A stretch of DNA of 64,000 nt from Brachypodium distachyon (GCF_000005505.3 NC_016131.3:45965355-46029354); one strand, 5' to 3'; positions 12,284 through 24,353 are shown, counted from the stretch's first letter. The notes: generated by a model from the sequence alone, not told the origin. Numbers and translations are program-made.

Positions 12284-15088
12284 ATGACCATCGTCGGCAA
12301 CGGGGCCTCCGCCACCGCGGCGAACACCGGGGAAGGGCAGACGGTGTGCGTGACGGGCGCCGGCGGGTACATCGGGTCGTGGATCGTCAAGCTCCTCCTC
12401 GACAAGGGGTACGCCGTGCGCGGCACCGTCAGGAACCCCGGTACGTACATGTATACGCTTCTGACTCTCCGTCTAGGGTTCTTGCGCGGCCGGCGGCGGC
12501 GGATTGGGTTTTTTGACAGATCTGCGTTGGGGTTTTGGGGTTTTGATTTGCAGATGACGCGAAGAACGCGCACCTGAGGGCGCTGGACGGAGCGGCGGAG
12601 CGGCTGGTGCTGTGCAAGGCCGACCTGCTCGACGGCGCCGCGCTGCGGCGAGCCATCGCCGGATGCCACGGCGTGTTCCACACGGCCTCGCCGGTTACCG
12701 ACGACCCGGTACGCCTACTCCTACTGAATTACGTGCACCCCGTTTGATCTGGTTGTTGCGCCTTGTCATGGATGTTCAGCAGGTACGATGACTGCTTGAT
12801 CGAAAAAATTGATGCTTTTGATCTGATCGATCGGCTATGTTTCAAAAGAGAGAGAGAGAGAGAGAAATGATCTGCTGCCGAGCACACACAAAGATATTTC
12901 TTTTGGGAATTTTCTATATTCCTATAAACGTCGGATTTGTAAAAGGGTCTCCGTTGCCGGTTTTTGTTACAGGATGTTCCCTTCTTTTGTAGTAATACTT
13001 AAAGCCAAAAGTTTTCTGAAAAAACGCGGGAAGGAGGCGATGCCACGCGGCCTATTAATCTATTATGGTCCGTCAGATTGGCCTCGGTTAACCTCATCGC
13101 CGTAGGGGGTTGCACCCGTTTTCATATCTCGGTCATGTCTTAAACCTTCCGATTAACACCCACCATCGTCGATGTCACCTCAACGATGCTCGAAAAAAAT
13201 TCAACTTATAGTATTTTTGCTAAATTTTAGGTATTTTTAAAAAATTCCAGCAATCAAAAATTTGCAAGAAAAAACATTTATTTGTCCACGGTCGTCGTAT
13301 ACCTTCCACTTCCATGGCTTTGCATGGAATTTTTTTAAAAAGATACAGAAAATTAATGTATTCCAAAAAAGATATAAATGTATTCCCAAAAAATGAGATA
13401 AACGTGTTCCAAATTACTCCGTAACAAGCAGTTTTTGCATCTCCATTCGAGAGGATTCGATACGGCCGCAAACATATTTGGGCAGTCTTATCCTTGGAGA
13501 TCTACTTCCTGGATCCACAAATTATTTCCCCGCGTCTGCATTCTGGCTGGACAATTATTACCCTTTTTTTTAGAAAATGGACAATTATTACCCGTGGAGA
13601 AGCGCGCGGCCGCTCTCGCTTGGGCCCACACTCATTGATCAAGTTGACCCAAGTTCTGCTGGCGTCGTCAAGTCAATCCTTTGCCTTCTGTGGCGTGGAA
13701 CTGTGGACGATGATGCATAGCATAACATGCATTTAATGTGGCGTGTCTTGGTGTCCATGCAATGCAGGAGGAGATGGTTGAGCCGGCGGTTCAGGGCACG
13801 CGCCACGTCATCGCCGCCGCCGCCGAGTCCGGCACCGTCCGCCGCGTCGTGCTGACGTCGTCCATCGGCGCCGTCGCCATGGACCCCAGCCGCTCCCCCG
13901 ACGCCGTCGTCGACGAGTCCTGCTGGAGCGACCTCGACTTCTGCAAGAACACCAAGGTACATAGATATCTGCATCCAGGCCATGCATGGACGCAGGAAGC
14001 TCGAAGATCCATTATTATTCTTAATCAATCTTGTTTAATTTGCATATGATATATGTGGTTTATCTGTAGAACTGGTACTGCTACGGGAAGACGGTGGCGG
14101 AGAAGGCGGCGTGGGAGGCGGCGGCGGAGCAAGGGGTGGACCTGGTGGTGGTGAACCCGGTGCTGGTGGAAGGGCCGGCGCTGCAGCCGGCGGTGAACGC
14201 CAGCCTGATGCACGTGCTCAAGTACCTGGACGGCTCCGCCAGGACGTACGCCAACGCCGTGCAGGCGTACGTCCACGTGGCGGACGCCGCCGCGGCGCAC
14301 GTGGCGGTCTTCGAGGCGCCCGCCGCCGCCGGGCGCTACCTCTGCGCCGCCGACGGCGCCGTGCTCCACAGGGGCGACCTCGTCGCCATCCTCACCAAGC
14401 TCTTCCCACAGTACCCCGTTCCCCAAAGGTCAGTACGCACGTGCATGCATATGCTTAATTAATTACGCCTTATTGCTATAATAGCTTGTTTGTTTTTAGC
14501 TTAACTATAATAGCTTGTTGATGATTATTACTCGTATCGACGTCCCTGTCTTAATTTGTGTGTTCCAAGCATGTCAACTCACACGTGCTGGTTGGATCGT
14601 TGAAACCTGAGCTAGCTGCTGTATTGAGCTTTCTTCATATTGATTTGGTGACATATATGATCGATTGTCAAAAGTGGCAGGGTTGGTGGCCAAGTAATTT
14701 CTGTACCCAGCCTTGTTTTTACAGAATTAGTCTCTCATCATTGGCAACAAATTCAACTTGACGCACTAATCATGTAGCGACGTGGTCGATCAATCCTATA
14801 GTATCTTGGTGATTAAGACGGGCCGGCCGGTCGCTGTTATTACCTTGAATGAAGTACGCAGTAGTTTGGAGAAAATTGAGAACCTGAATTACTTTCTTTT
14901 CTTACTGGTGCATGGAATCGCATGGCAGGTGTTCCGACGAGGTGAACCCGAGGAAGAAGCCGTACAAGATATCGAACCAGCGGCTGCGTGAGCTGGGCCT
15001 GGAGTTCAGGCCCGTGGCCCAGTGCCTCTACGAGACTGTCGTGAGCTTCCAGGAGAAGGGAATTCTCCCGGCCCCGGCGCAGCCCTGA
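12284..15088 (+). CDS. CCR: cinnamoyl-CoA reductase
   Basis: The family reduces hydroxycinnamoyl-CoA esters to aldehydes with NADPH in the cytosol, the entry step to monolignols. Five exons, 12284-12440, 12554-12708, 13768-13956, 14070-14428 and 14929-15088, join in phase to 339 residues, the usual CCR length. The NADP-binding Rossmann motif is [11 protein letters not shown] (residues 23-33). The signature NWYCYGK is at residues 168-174 and holds the SDR pair Tyr170/Lys174; the likely catalytic Ser lies in LTSSIG (about 135-136). The block [13 protein letters not shown] and the following HVLK agree with true CCRs rather than dihydroflavonol reductases. Intron 2 (12709-13767) holds a (GA)n run near 12847. 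Grasses have many CCR-like genes, so a role in lignin or in defence cannot be decided here. Confidence 0.93.
12847..12866. repeat. (GA)n microsatellite in CCR intron 2
   Basis: An uninterrupted GA dinucleotide run of about ten units lies in the second intron. Confidence 0.85.
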
Positions 15089-15310
15089 AAGCGAGCCAAG
15101 CCCGTATATGGAATCAAAGTCAACAAAAGCTATAGCTGCATGTTTTAAAGTTCAGACTCTCTGTTGCCAGCTCTATGGCCCATGGATGAAGTATGTACAG
15201 TCAATGTATGGATCTGTATCATGTGTTTTTAGTGTTCAGTTGTTGCTCCAAGGAGCAAACAAACGGTAGCAGTTTGAACTCTTTTGTTGGTAGTTTTGTT
15301 CTCTAAAGTA

Positions 15311-16316
15311 CTCCCTCGGTCCGTGTCGCACCAGTGGCACCCGAAGTACCATCATTGCGCAATGCGTGGGTCGTCTTGCTTGTTCCCCGCAAGGACGGCA
15401 CTCTGGACAGCGCAGTGCGAGCTGCCCGGGAAGCCACCAGCCCGGCAGGACTAGCCGGGCTGCGGGGGTTGCCCCGGATGGCAGCGTGAAGCTTCCCGTC
15501 AAGGCGCCCCCCGGGAAGGTCACTTGCTGGGGAGGGTGTTCCCTGGCGCGGACGCTTACAACAGGGCCGACGCCGAATGCAAGCAGAGTATTGGCACCAC
15601 GTGGCCGCCCGGCAGGCTCCTTTTGTGCAGGGCTGGTCAGGGCGTGGAGTATGGCACAAGCAAGCATTAAATGTTCTGACAGAACGGTGGTTTCCTGTCT
15701 AGTCAGCCCACAGTAGTGGCTCGCAGTGAATCTAAGACACGTACCGCCCTAACTACAGCACTTTGCACCATGCATGCATGCCAGCATAGCAACGACAAGC
15801 TGCTTAGGGTCTTTGCTCGACGCTTGTCCCCCATGCATCGAGACACCTGTGGTATCCCCTTGAGTATAACAGGAGGACCAGCGCCATCGGTCGGGGGGTT
15901 CGGTTCTTTCTAGGTTACACTCCAGTGGAGTTTGAGTGAGAGTCTTTAGCTCAGAAGTAGCAAGTAGCCACTTAGCAGAAAAGGGAAGAGAACGTCCGGG
16001 GGCTCCCCCGGCAACTTGTAAACACATGTTCATTGTCTAATACAAACTCAGAAGCAGGACGTAAGGTTTTACACCTCCGGGTGGCCCGAACCTGGGTAAA
16101 CAGGCTTGTGCATTGTACGCTCGTCATTGGCCTTGCCGGAGCGATCCCAACGCTCACTGCCGAACCGAACCAAAAAGGGGTGCCTCGCATCCCCGGTGTC
16201 TAAGCCCCGGGCTACGACAGTCCCATATTAAATGACTCAAATTTGTCCAAATATGAACGTATCTATGACTAAAAAACGTATATATACTTTATTTAGTATG
16301 GGACGGAGGGAGGGAG
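15311..16316. mobile_element. Stowaway MITE split by a solo LTR
   Basis: The left end ctccctcggtcc (15311) and right end ggacggagggagggag (to 16316) are inverted copies flanked by TA (15309-15310 and 16317-16318). Without the LTR the MITE would be about 105 bp, typical for Stowaway. It lies just past the 3' end of the CCR gene. Confidence 0.85.
15324..16219. mobile_element. solo LTR inserted in a Stowaway MITE
   Basis: The 896-bp insert begins TGTCGCACC and ends GCTACGACA, so it has the TG...CA ends of an LTR with short inverted ends TGTCG/CGACA. It is flanked by gtccg (15319-15323) and gtccc (16220-16224), a 5-bp target duplication with one change. There is no internal domain, primer site or second LTR, so it is a solo LTR left by recombination. 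GC content is far above that of its surroundings. Orientation and superfamily are not settled. Confidence 0.8.
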
Positions 16317-17070
16317 TAAAATTCTGTAGTTGAATTGCAATTCTACTAATGCCAAAAGCGGGCTGGTGTGACCCAGCCCACTAGGCCGACCCATTTCAAC
16401 TTCTTCTTTTACCTTTTTCTAATTTTGCAAATAATCCAGAAGCTGAAAACATCATTTTACAATAAATGCAGAAAAAATGTTTCCATCTGCTAGTATAGTG
16501 CAAGCAAAATGTTCCAGCAGTCAGTCTATCTGTTGCGCATCACATGATCATTGTTCTCATAGTTTGGAGGAAATATAACTCCAGCCTGTGGTATTTGTTC
16601 TCTAAATAATGAATATTTTCCCGTAATTCGTAAGAAAAGAACCAAGAACAAGTGGACAACTAATGTTATAGATGGACGGCGAAAACTAAAATTCGTAAGA
16701 AAAGAACCAAGAACAAGTGGACAACTAATGTTATAGATGGATGGCGAAAACCAAAAAGATGTTCGGCGCGGCGACCTCACCGTCGGCTGCTTTACCACAT
16801 GTTTTTCAGGTCGCACCCAAACAGCAGAACTCAGCTATGAAAGGGGCAAAAGGGTCAAAGTTCTATCTCCAGTTACCCACATGTCTCCAAAATCTGGACA
16901 TGATCTAAAATTTCACGCATGTTTACCAACTGTACAATGCTTTTTGGTCTGGACGACCAGCAATTTTTCCACTGTATTGTGGAAGTGTATACACGTGACT
17001 ATGTTTAGGGCAGCTCCATGGACCCTGTCCTGCCCCCCATTTACAGTAGAAGCAGGTTGCTATCTCAACA
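16317..17070. other. spacer between convergent CCR and formin-like genes
   Basis: This stretch includes a direct repeat of about 55 bp (16629-16683 and 16691-16745, attcgtaagaaaagaaccaa...) with only 7 bp between. No FH1 or FH2 coding sequence is found on the minus strand here. Confidence 0.6.
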
Positions 17071-20000
17071 TCATTGCAGTTCTGTTGATTCTGGTTCGGC
17101 CTCTGCCGTTCCAGCATCCAAAGTATCTTCGTTGAACTTTGATGGGCTCGACGGAGCGCTGCTTGAAGGTGTATCGGTTGGTTGTGGTTGGGCTTCAGCC
17201 GTTCCAGCATCAACAGTATCTTCGTCGAACTTTGACGGGCTCGACGGAACGCTGCTTGAAGGTGTATCGGTTGGTTGTGATTGGGCTTCAAGCATTACAG
17301 GTTCGACGGTGTCGGTATCTTCGTCAAACTTTGGCGGGCTAGATGGAGCGCTGCTTGAAGGTGTGTCAGACGATTCAGCAGCTTCTGAACGTTGTGAATC
17401 TACCGAAGGCCTATCAGAGTTGGTTGTGCTCTTGGTGATAGTATCCTCTTCTGGTTTCTCCTGTGCAGATGCATTCTCCAAGAGTTCATGTTCTTGAGAG
17501 TTTGGGTCCAAGGATTCAGCTTGTAGCAAGGTTGAGGAGAATGTACCAACATCCTTGTCGCCCTCAAACTTCCGTGCAGATGAACTGGTATTTTCTGGTT
17601 CTGTCTGAACAACCTGGGCGGATCTGCTTTCTAGAATGCTATGTTCAGACGTGACATTGCTGATTTCTGTTTCCTGCAGAGACATCGCATCAAAACCTTC
17701 ATGCCAATCATTTAATCCCATCTGTGATGCAGCATCAGTGCTTTTGAATGACAAATCCAGATGAGAAAAGCTTTCTTTCTTGTCACTTGATGGCTCAGAA
17801 GTGTGAGTTGATGTGGACGTGTCTATCTCCGAAAATATAACCTACGATCATCAGAAAGAAAGAATGCATTATTACTATGCTACGAGGTAAAGTGCTCAGG
17901 TGAAGAAAGCTATAAAATGTAAAAATTATATGGTTACCTCAACTCTGAAATCTACAGGAAACCGGTGTTTTGTATCCCACAGAATGTCAATCTGGTCCCT
18001 ATCAATTAACAAAAGATTGTCTTCAACAAAAGCTGTGCTAAACATAAGTCTGAATACCATCACTTCATGTTTAAAGTCCTCATCTAGGCTGATGCACTCC
18101 ATGACAATGTCTCCTTGAACAGGACACTGAACATTAACCTTGATTATCTCATTGTCTTCCTGAATTTGCAAATAAAAACAGCATAATGTTTTTCAGTTTG
18201 AGAAGGAAAAACTATATAATATACACTCAAGCTCCCCATACTGTCTAACTTCAAGGCTAAATCCCCAAACTGACTACTTACAAACCCTTCAACTGTCAGA
18301 CCAGAGCAAATTCAATCAATATGGTGGTATTTAACGTGGCTTACTGGTACATAAGATGGTTTTTTGCTGATGTGGCATCATGGTCAGTGCCAAATGTGCT
18401 GGGCAAGCAACTAGAAAGGGGTAAACTGAGGTTAACTGGCAGTTAGTGCAGGAAAAGTTGTTTTAGATCAGGGGCGTGATTTGAATGGACTTTAAAGTTG
18501 CAGGTGAAGGTTACACAGTTTAGGGGTTCAGCTTTGAAACTAGACAACTTAAAGAGTTGAGGGGTGTAGTACATGTTTTTTTTTTTCATAATAGGCCGGT
18601 AGTGAACTACGACCTTCAAACTTCTTAGCTAATACTACCTCCGTTCCATAATTCTTGTCTCAAATTTGCCCAAAAATGGATGTATCTATTCCTAAAGAGC
18701 GTCTAGATACATGTAATATTTCGACAAGAATTATGGAACGGAGGGAGTACAATATAGACAAATACCACAGCCCTACTGTAAAAGACCAATGTGCAAATCA
18801 TGATGCAATGATAATAAAGTAAATTATACCTGCGTGTAAAGCTGGACAAAATCACTTGTCTTTGGAGTTGAAAAGAGAACTTTAGCTCCACTGTCATTAG
18901 GCACCAGTGGATCTGGGCCATAAATCCGGAACATTGGCCTACATCCCCCTTGCCCATCAAAATTTGGTACCTTTCTGATGATTGCACAATCCAAATTCAA
19001 CATCCTGTCAGCGGGAGGCCACAATTTGGGTGATATGTGCCGTCTTGACACATATTTCAAGTATCGCAATTGAGAAGGTGATGGGTCCAGCGGTGCGTAG
19101 AGCTCAACCAGCCCAGGTGGCGCCTGTCTGTGAACCGTATCCAGTGCCTTCCTCTCATCTTTGCACCTTCGAAGGTAAACGAGTAGGGCTGCCAATGCGA
19201 AAGAAAGGATCGGCCACCCCCCTTGTTCTGAATGTATAAGCAGGTAATTGTCCTGACTTAGTGAGAGCCAACTTTCACTAGACCTAAGAAAGTGATGAAT
19301 CATCTCCAAGGTAAGCAAAGGGCACCCCTCGTAGCTACGTGGGTAACCCATCGCACTCATATTATGGCCTGAGAAAATGTGGGCAGTTTGATTGTTCTTC
19401 TTGCCTCCCTCAAAGTTGAATACCATAAATGAGTCAATGGAGTAGCGGCCAAGTAGCTGTTTTAATATGCCTCCGATGTGTGGTTTCAACTCGTCCTCTT
19501 CAGGGAAATCCACAGAGAAGCAATGGTCAAATACTGGAAAGTAAAGTAGTCAATAGTTAGCATATGAAAGGTGACACCGGGAGCAGTCTCAGTTCTGTTA
19601 TTAAACAGTGTGATTAACTCTTATATCATGCATACAAAGCATACCCAGTGGGAGTAGGTGAGCATTTTCATATATAAAAAATTCTGTGAACAAAGCATGT
19701 ACCCACTATGAAAACTTGAACTTAAACAATACAACAGCCATGCTAGAAAAGAAAAGGTAGTAGGTATATGTATGATATACATGTGGATGTGCAGAAAAAA
19801 AATGTAGTAGTTTCAGACAGACGATTTCATTACAAAACAAGAAACCTTGTCAAACTGTAAGTCAACTTACTCAGTCTTCTTGTGAGAAAGTCCTAATAAA
19901 GTATGCCAGAAACACAAATAATTCCAAAATGGAAATAAGATCCTGGCCCAATAAGGAGAGGACAAATAACTGCAAAATATTTCTTGTATCTTTGGAAGCA

Positions 20001-20814
20001 TAGAAATTTCTTTATCTTTACTCCTATAAACGAGTTAATGTGGTGGTGGTCCGTCACGTATAAGCTCCTTCTGTTGTAAGAAACTCATCGCCTCCTTATG
20101 CAACGTCAATGTTTGTTTGCCATCAAAGTTGGGATAAAATTTTAGCAAATGCCACTTATGTGCAATACTGATTTTGTGTAGACTATTTTATATATAATAA
20201 GTAATCTAGTATTCCTAAAAAGCTAAAGCACTAACCACTTTGTGCTAAAACGTGTAGAACTTTCACCCAAAGGAACCGAATCACGTCGAGACGAATACAT
20301 GATCCGTGAGAAAATAATGACGAGCTGATAAACAGCAGCAGGTTTTCTGAGCGACCTTTCCCAGGTCAAAGCAAGAACCAAAGCCACCGAGATAGCACAA
20401 AGTCTGACAAGGTCATCTCCATTTATCCGTTCTATGAACAATGCTTAGTTGCTTACACCTGTAGCCTAACTCGAATCCACATCTTGGCCAGTACGATATT
20501 TTTCACAGATTAACGACTGCAAACAGAAGATAAAAATGGAAAGAAAGAACATAGCGCGTACTAGTCGCATACTAAAAGTCTAAAACCTTTGAACCACCCC
20601 GTGCGACGCGTTGCTTGCAAGAAACCGCGCACGAACAGGTCCAAGCGCTAGCGAGCAGGCGGACCCAGTAGGACGGCGTAATCACATCTCAAGGAAAGCG
20701 TAATAACCAAGTATACCGAACCGAAAAACGGAAACACGCACCAAAAATGTTGGCGGAGATCTCAGCGAGCCCGGCCGGCGGGCCCCGGTTGAACAGCAGC
20801 CGGAACAGCGACAT
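17071..20814 (-). CDS. class II formin head (PTEN-like and C2), no FH2
   Basis: Plant class II formins join a PTEN-like and a C2 membrane-binding region to FH1-FH2 actin-nucleating domains. Here four minus-strand exons, 20814-20742, 19533-18830, 18159-17938 and 17841-17071, join in phase to an intact 589-residue frame. It begins MSLFRLLFNRGPPAGLAEIS, like family members. The PTEN-like part covers residues 25 to about 185. Its P-loop position reads IHSEQGGWP (His125-Ser126), so the Cys and Arg needed for phosphatase activity are absent. The C2 region runs to about residue 333. The tail (334-589) is Ser/Glu-rich with 31-33-residue repeats and then stops. Only 1.8 kb separates the stop from the convergent CCR gene, with no room for the FH2 exons. 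It is either a truncated formin or a stand-alone membrane-binding protein. Confidence 0.85.
17130..17380 (-). repeat. in-frame tandem repeat, three copies, in the formin tail
   Basis: The unit gctgcttgaaggtgt recurs at 17158, 17251 and 17350, periods of 93 and 99 bp (31 and 33 codons). The protein repeat is close to TDTPSSSAPSSPSKFDEDT. Spacing in multiples of three keeps the frame, so the array grew under coding constraint or recently. Confidence 0.85.
18222..18572. mobile_element. foldback MITE in formin intron 2
   Basis: The left part (cactcaagctccccatactg, then tctaacttcaaggctaaatc) is matched in reverse by the right part (tagacaacttaaagagttga preceded by caaaccccta-like sequence). The inverted ends are about 55 bp and roughly 75% alike. 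The target site is not clear. Confidence 0.6.
18635..18747. mobile_element. Stowaway MITE in formin intron 2
   Basis: The ends ctacctccgttccataattc and gaattatggaacggagggag are inverted copies flanked by TA. Length is 113 bp. The same subfamily occurs at 45039, 53643 and 57460. Confidence 0.9.
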
Positions 20815-21364
20815 CTGCGTCGGCGCCGGCGCGCGCCGCCGCGAATGGCCGACCGGGAACGCAGGATTCACGAATGCTCCGGGCAGCAAGGCCGCCGAAT
20901 CATTCGGCGGCCGGGTGGGTCGAGCGGCGTCACGGCGGGGGCGACGAGAGGAGCAGAGGTGGAGGAGGAGCGAAGGAGGGGGAGAAGACCGACGTGGGGG
21001 AGAGTAGCTCTCGGCGGCGGTATGTGGATTTGGGGGAGGCAAGGTCCGGTGATTTCTTTTATCTGGGGAGAGAGAGAAACGAAAACAAGAAGAAGGCTTT
21101 GGTTTGTTTTAACAGGTCGTCGCGGGCGCGTGCTCAGCTTTGCGAGGAAGAGAAGAATTCCATCATGGAGTTGGAACTTGGAAGAGCGGGGCGGAGCCGG
21201 GCCCACCTTCATTCTTTTATTCATTTATTTGGAAATGGAAGGTGAATTCGAAATTTGAATCTTGAGCTGAGCTATAAACACTTTTTTGTGTGTCGACGGT
21301 GGAACCTTTTCCTGAAAACCTTGGTTTTTGTGAGTCGACATTTGATTATTTTTTTCTAAACCTT
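20815..21364. other. 5' leader and promoter side of the formin-like gene
   Basis: This region is GC-rich to about 21060 on the minus strand, which fits an untranslated leader. Open frames on both strands are compositional. An in-frame upstream ATG at 21042 (minus) would add an Arg/Pro/Ser-rich stretch unlike the family, so ATG 20814 was preferred. Confidence 0.5.
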
Positions 21365-21784
21365 AAGCGTGTGTTTAGCTTGAGCATGATTTTGTCCTGC
21401 CAACAATGGGTTTGTCAAAATTTGGTCATGGTTTTACTTATCCATGAATTGTTCAACTTTAGCCAAAAGATGAATTGGATATATGTCACCGTAATTTGGC
21501 GAATTCAAAAAACGCCACTGCAATTTTCATCATCGGAGTGGCATTTTTCGAATAATCTACATAATTGCATTTGCATTTTTTTGAAAGATGATAATTGCAG
21601 TGATGTTTTAAGAATTCGCCAAAATTGTTGTGCCATATATCAAATTAACCCAAAAATGAACTAGAGTTGGCTAAAGAGCATTAGCATGCCAAATAATTGG
21701 CAATCATACAAACAAAAACCAGTTTTTGGTCAATTACCAAAAAGTGGATATGGTACATGTTGGTTTCAGTCCAAACATACCCCT
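21365..21784. mobile_element. decayed foldback element
   Basis: The outer ends gcgtgtgtttagcttgag and (reversed) ggggtatgtttggactgaaa resemble the ends of PIF/Harbinger-type MITEs. The inner parts also pair: tatgtcaccgtaatttggcg...cactgcaattttcatcatc (about 21481-21534) against 21588-21642. TTA lies at the left edge and TAG at the right, so a target duplication is uncertain. Confidence 0.5.
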
Positions 21785-22114
21785 AGTGTGTGTCATGTAC
21801 TTGTTCAAACTTATACACCCAATCAGATGCCCCGCCAATGAACAAACCACGTTGTCCTTGGTTCGTCATGTCCTCTATGCTTATAACTGACAAGACCACT
21901 TCTCTAGATTACATGCTTCAATGCTATGTCCTCCTTCACAGTCTTTTTGACACTCGCCTCTTTTTCTTCTTTCACTTTGTGATGGGACTATCCACCAAAT
22001 ATGCTGCCTTGAAGAATATATATGTGCATGTAGTGTTTATGCATTCTATCTTCTTCACCAATCTATGCCTGCAGAGGCTGCCCTCGTTATTATTTTTATT
22101 TATACAAAAATAAT

Positions 22115-22260
22115 ATCTTATATCATATACCAATAAAATATATCATATATACCATTGATTGACACCATGTATCAATACCACATACATTGATTGATACCAT
22201 ATACCATTGACCGATAACATATATCATTGATTGATACCATATACCAATACCATATACTTT
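22115..22260. repeat. AT-rich irregular tandem repeat
   Basis: Units close to atcattgattgataccatat and accaatacc recur about six times with variations. There is no coding potential. Confidence 0.7.
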
Positions 22261-22442
22261 TTGCTAAAAAATTCATAATTGATATAGGGTTAGGTCCTGT
22301 CGGTAGGAGATCCTTTTATTTTGTAAACAGATATGTACTATGTAACATACAAATATTCCTTCCAAGTAAAAGGGAAAATGAAAGGGACCTAGTTCTTTAC
22401 CATGTATAGCATGTTTCGTTAATTTGCCCGATTATTTTATTA

Positions 22443-22518
22443 CTCCTCCGATCCATAGAAAGTGTCGCTTTACTAACTTAGTATAAAATAGACGACACTT
22501 TTCATGAATCGGAGGGAA
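22443..22518. mobile_element. short Stowaway-like MITE
   Basis: The ends ctcctccgatccatagaaag and (reversed) tccctccgattcatgaaaag pair, and TA flanks the left end. It is about 76 bp. Confidence 0.7.
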
Positions 22519-24180
22519 TATTTGATACTTTTACGAAGATTATGAACATGGATAAAAGTGTATACATACAACTCATCAGTGAGCGCACCTCATGAACACC
22601 GAGAGAAACCAGCGTGTGCAGCTAGCAAAATGAAACACGAGGAAGTTATGGTCAAAGTCAAGTTCAGGCACGAGGAGAATGAGTCGTGTACAAAATATTC
22701 TCAGCTCCAACCACGAGTTGTTCGTGCTTCCGAAGTTTTTTTAGTCATAGTTGTATTGTGTACCAATTTCACTCGAATGTGTAACTATGGTCATGGACTT
22801 TTATTAATCTCTGCATTTTTAGTTGAGAATATTGTAAAAAAAAGTGAAATAGTTGAGGCATATTTGTTGGGATATTTGCATTTCGTATTGTCCAATTATG
22901 CACAACCGTTGTTCCATAGGGTCTGTTGAACGGGAGGGATGAACTGACGTACCGTCCCCTGGCATGGCGTCAGTAGTACGTCAGGCAAATGATCAGAGCC
23001 GTTAACTGATGTATAATTGACTCGTTGACCACCTAACAAAGTAACTCAGAGATGGACTTCAACTCACACTCACAGTATGAAATTTAACTTTTAACTCCTG
23101 AAGCCCTCACCGAGAAAATGTCGAGGCCATATTATCCCGGAGATAAATGGTTCGAGACCTACACCATTTTTAAAAAACAACAGCAAATTAGGATGCTTGT
23201 TGTTCGAGAATTTAGATGCAAGGGATGATGCTTCCAGTGGCTTTTACAAATGTCTCGAATCATTAAATTGTGTACAACTGGATGTTACGCGGATGAGGAG
23301 CTAACAACTAAGGAACAACTAATGACATAAACGGGCATCACTAGTTAAAACAAAAGCAAGAAGGCCCGATTTTTTCCCTCGAGCACTTTTTTAGCTCCCA
23401 AAAAGTTTTTGGGTCTTGTCCGCATAATCGAAAACACACAAAAGTAGGAAAAATGAAGGATATCAATGCTATCTTCATTTTGTTTCTGATTGAATTTGCA
23501 CAAAAGGTTTGTTTGAATTGAAGCGAGGGCAAATTAAAAGAATATTTTCAAGAAGTTTGGGTGAATTGAAAATTTCCTATAACATTTAGGGTAAACAAAT
23601 ACTATTACGTACTTAGGAAAAGTTCCAGAAATCCTTGTTGATGCTCTCCGCCCTCGTGCCACCTACCCCATCTCTCATGTTCTCGTCACCATCTACCCCT
23701 CTCCCTTCCTCTCTCTCTTCCCTCGCGCGATGCTCTCTTCCTCCCCCCCACCACCCCGCCCCCTCCCGATGCTCTTGCTCTCTTCCCTCCTCGCCCCCGC
23801 ACCCGCTTCGCATCTCGGGCGCCACTCTTCCATCCGCGCGCCCCATGATCTTTGATGGGGGGGACCGCTGGACTAGAAGAGGGAGGCCAGATCCGTGTCG
23901 CCGCGACTCTCTACGGCCCAGATCCGTCTCGATGTCCTCCTCTGCGTCGGATCTCGCGCCATCGGGCCACCCGATGGCCGGATCTACCACGCACCGCCGA
24001 GCGTCCCGGTGGTCGGATCTCGCTGTCGCGCTCGCTGCCACCCGTGGCCATCGGAGCTTAGCCTGGTGCAGATCTGGTAAGTTTCTCTTCCTTTTTTTAA
24101 TTTCTCTGCAAATATAAAAGCTGGAGTACTAATTAGCAGATTAAAACTAAAAAATAAAGTCTTCAAATAAAAAACGGTTT
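22519..24180. other. intergenic with a C+T-rich island
   Basis: No gene is recognised. A 372-bp open frame at 22558-22929 (+) has no family resemblance. From 23640 to 24075 the plus strand is strongly C+T-rich and ends at a consensus splice donor (GATCTGGTAAGTTT). That looks like the leader exon of a lost gene or of a transposon, but no downstream exon is found. Confidence 0.4.
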
Positions 24181-24353
24181 TGCTATTTCTTAGACCACTA
24201 AGATTATTTCTTAGTCGATGATAACAATCTTTTGATTCAATCATTGAGATTCGTGTAAAATTGATGTAGGTCTGATGGATAAGAAAATCTTCATTGGATA
24301 GTTACGATTGTTGACTGAGAAATAACTATTTCTTAGAGGACTGAGAAATAGAC
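24181..24353. mobile_element. foldback MITE
   Basis: The left end (tgctatttcttagaccacta followed by agattatttcttagtc) pairs with the right end (gactgagaaataactatttc, then ttagaggactgagaaataga). The arms are about 45 bp with some mismatches. Confidence 0.6.

Noticed and set aside
12229..12683. Minus-strand frames over CCR exons 1-2
   Set aside because: They are antisense shadows of a well-supported gene.
22558..22929. 123-residue open frame
   Set aside because: No recognised domain, AT-rich codons, no exon neighbours. Kept only as a remark in the spacer entry.
23635..24117. Possible gene starting in a C+T-rich exon with a consensus donor
   Set aside because: No second exon or recognisable protein was found downstream, only foldback and Stowaway elements.
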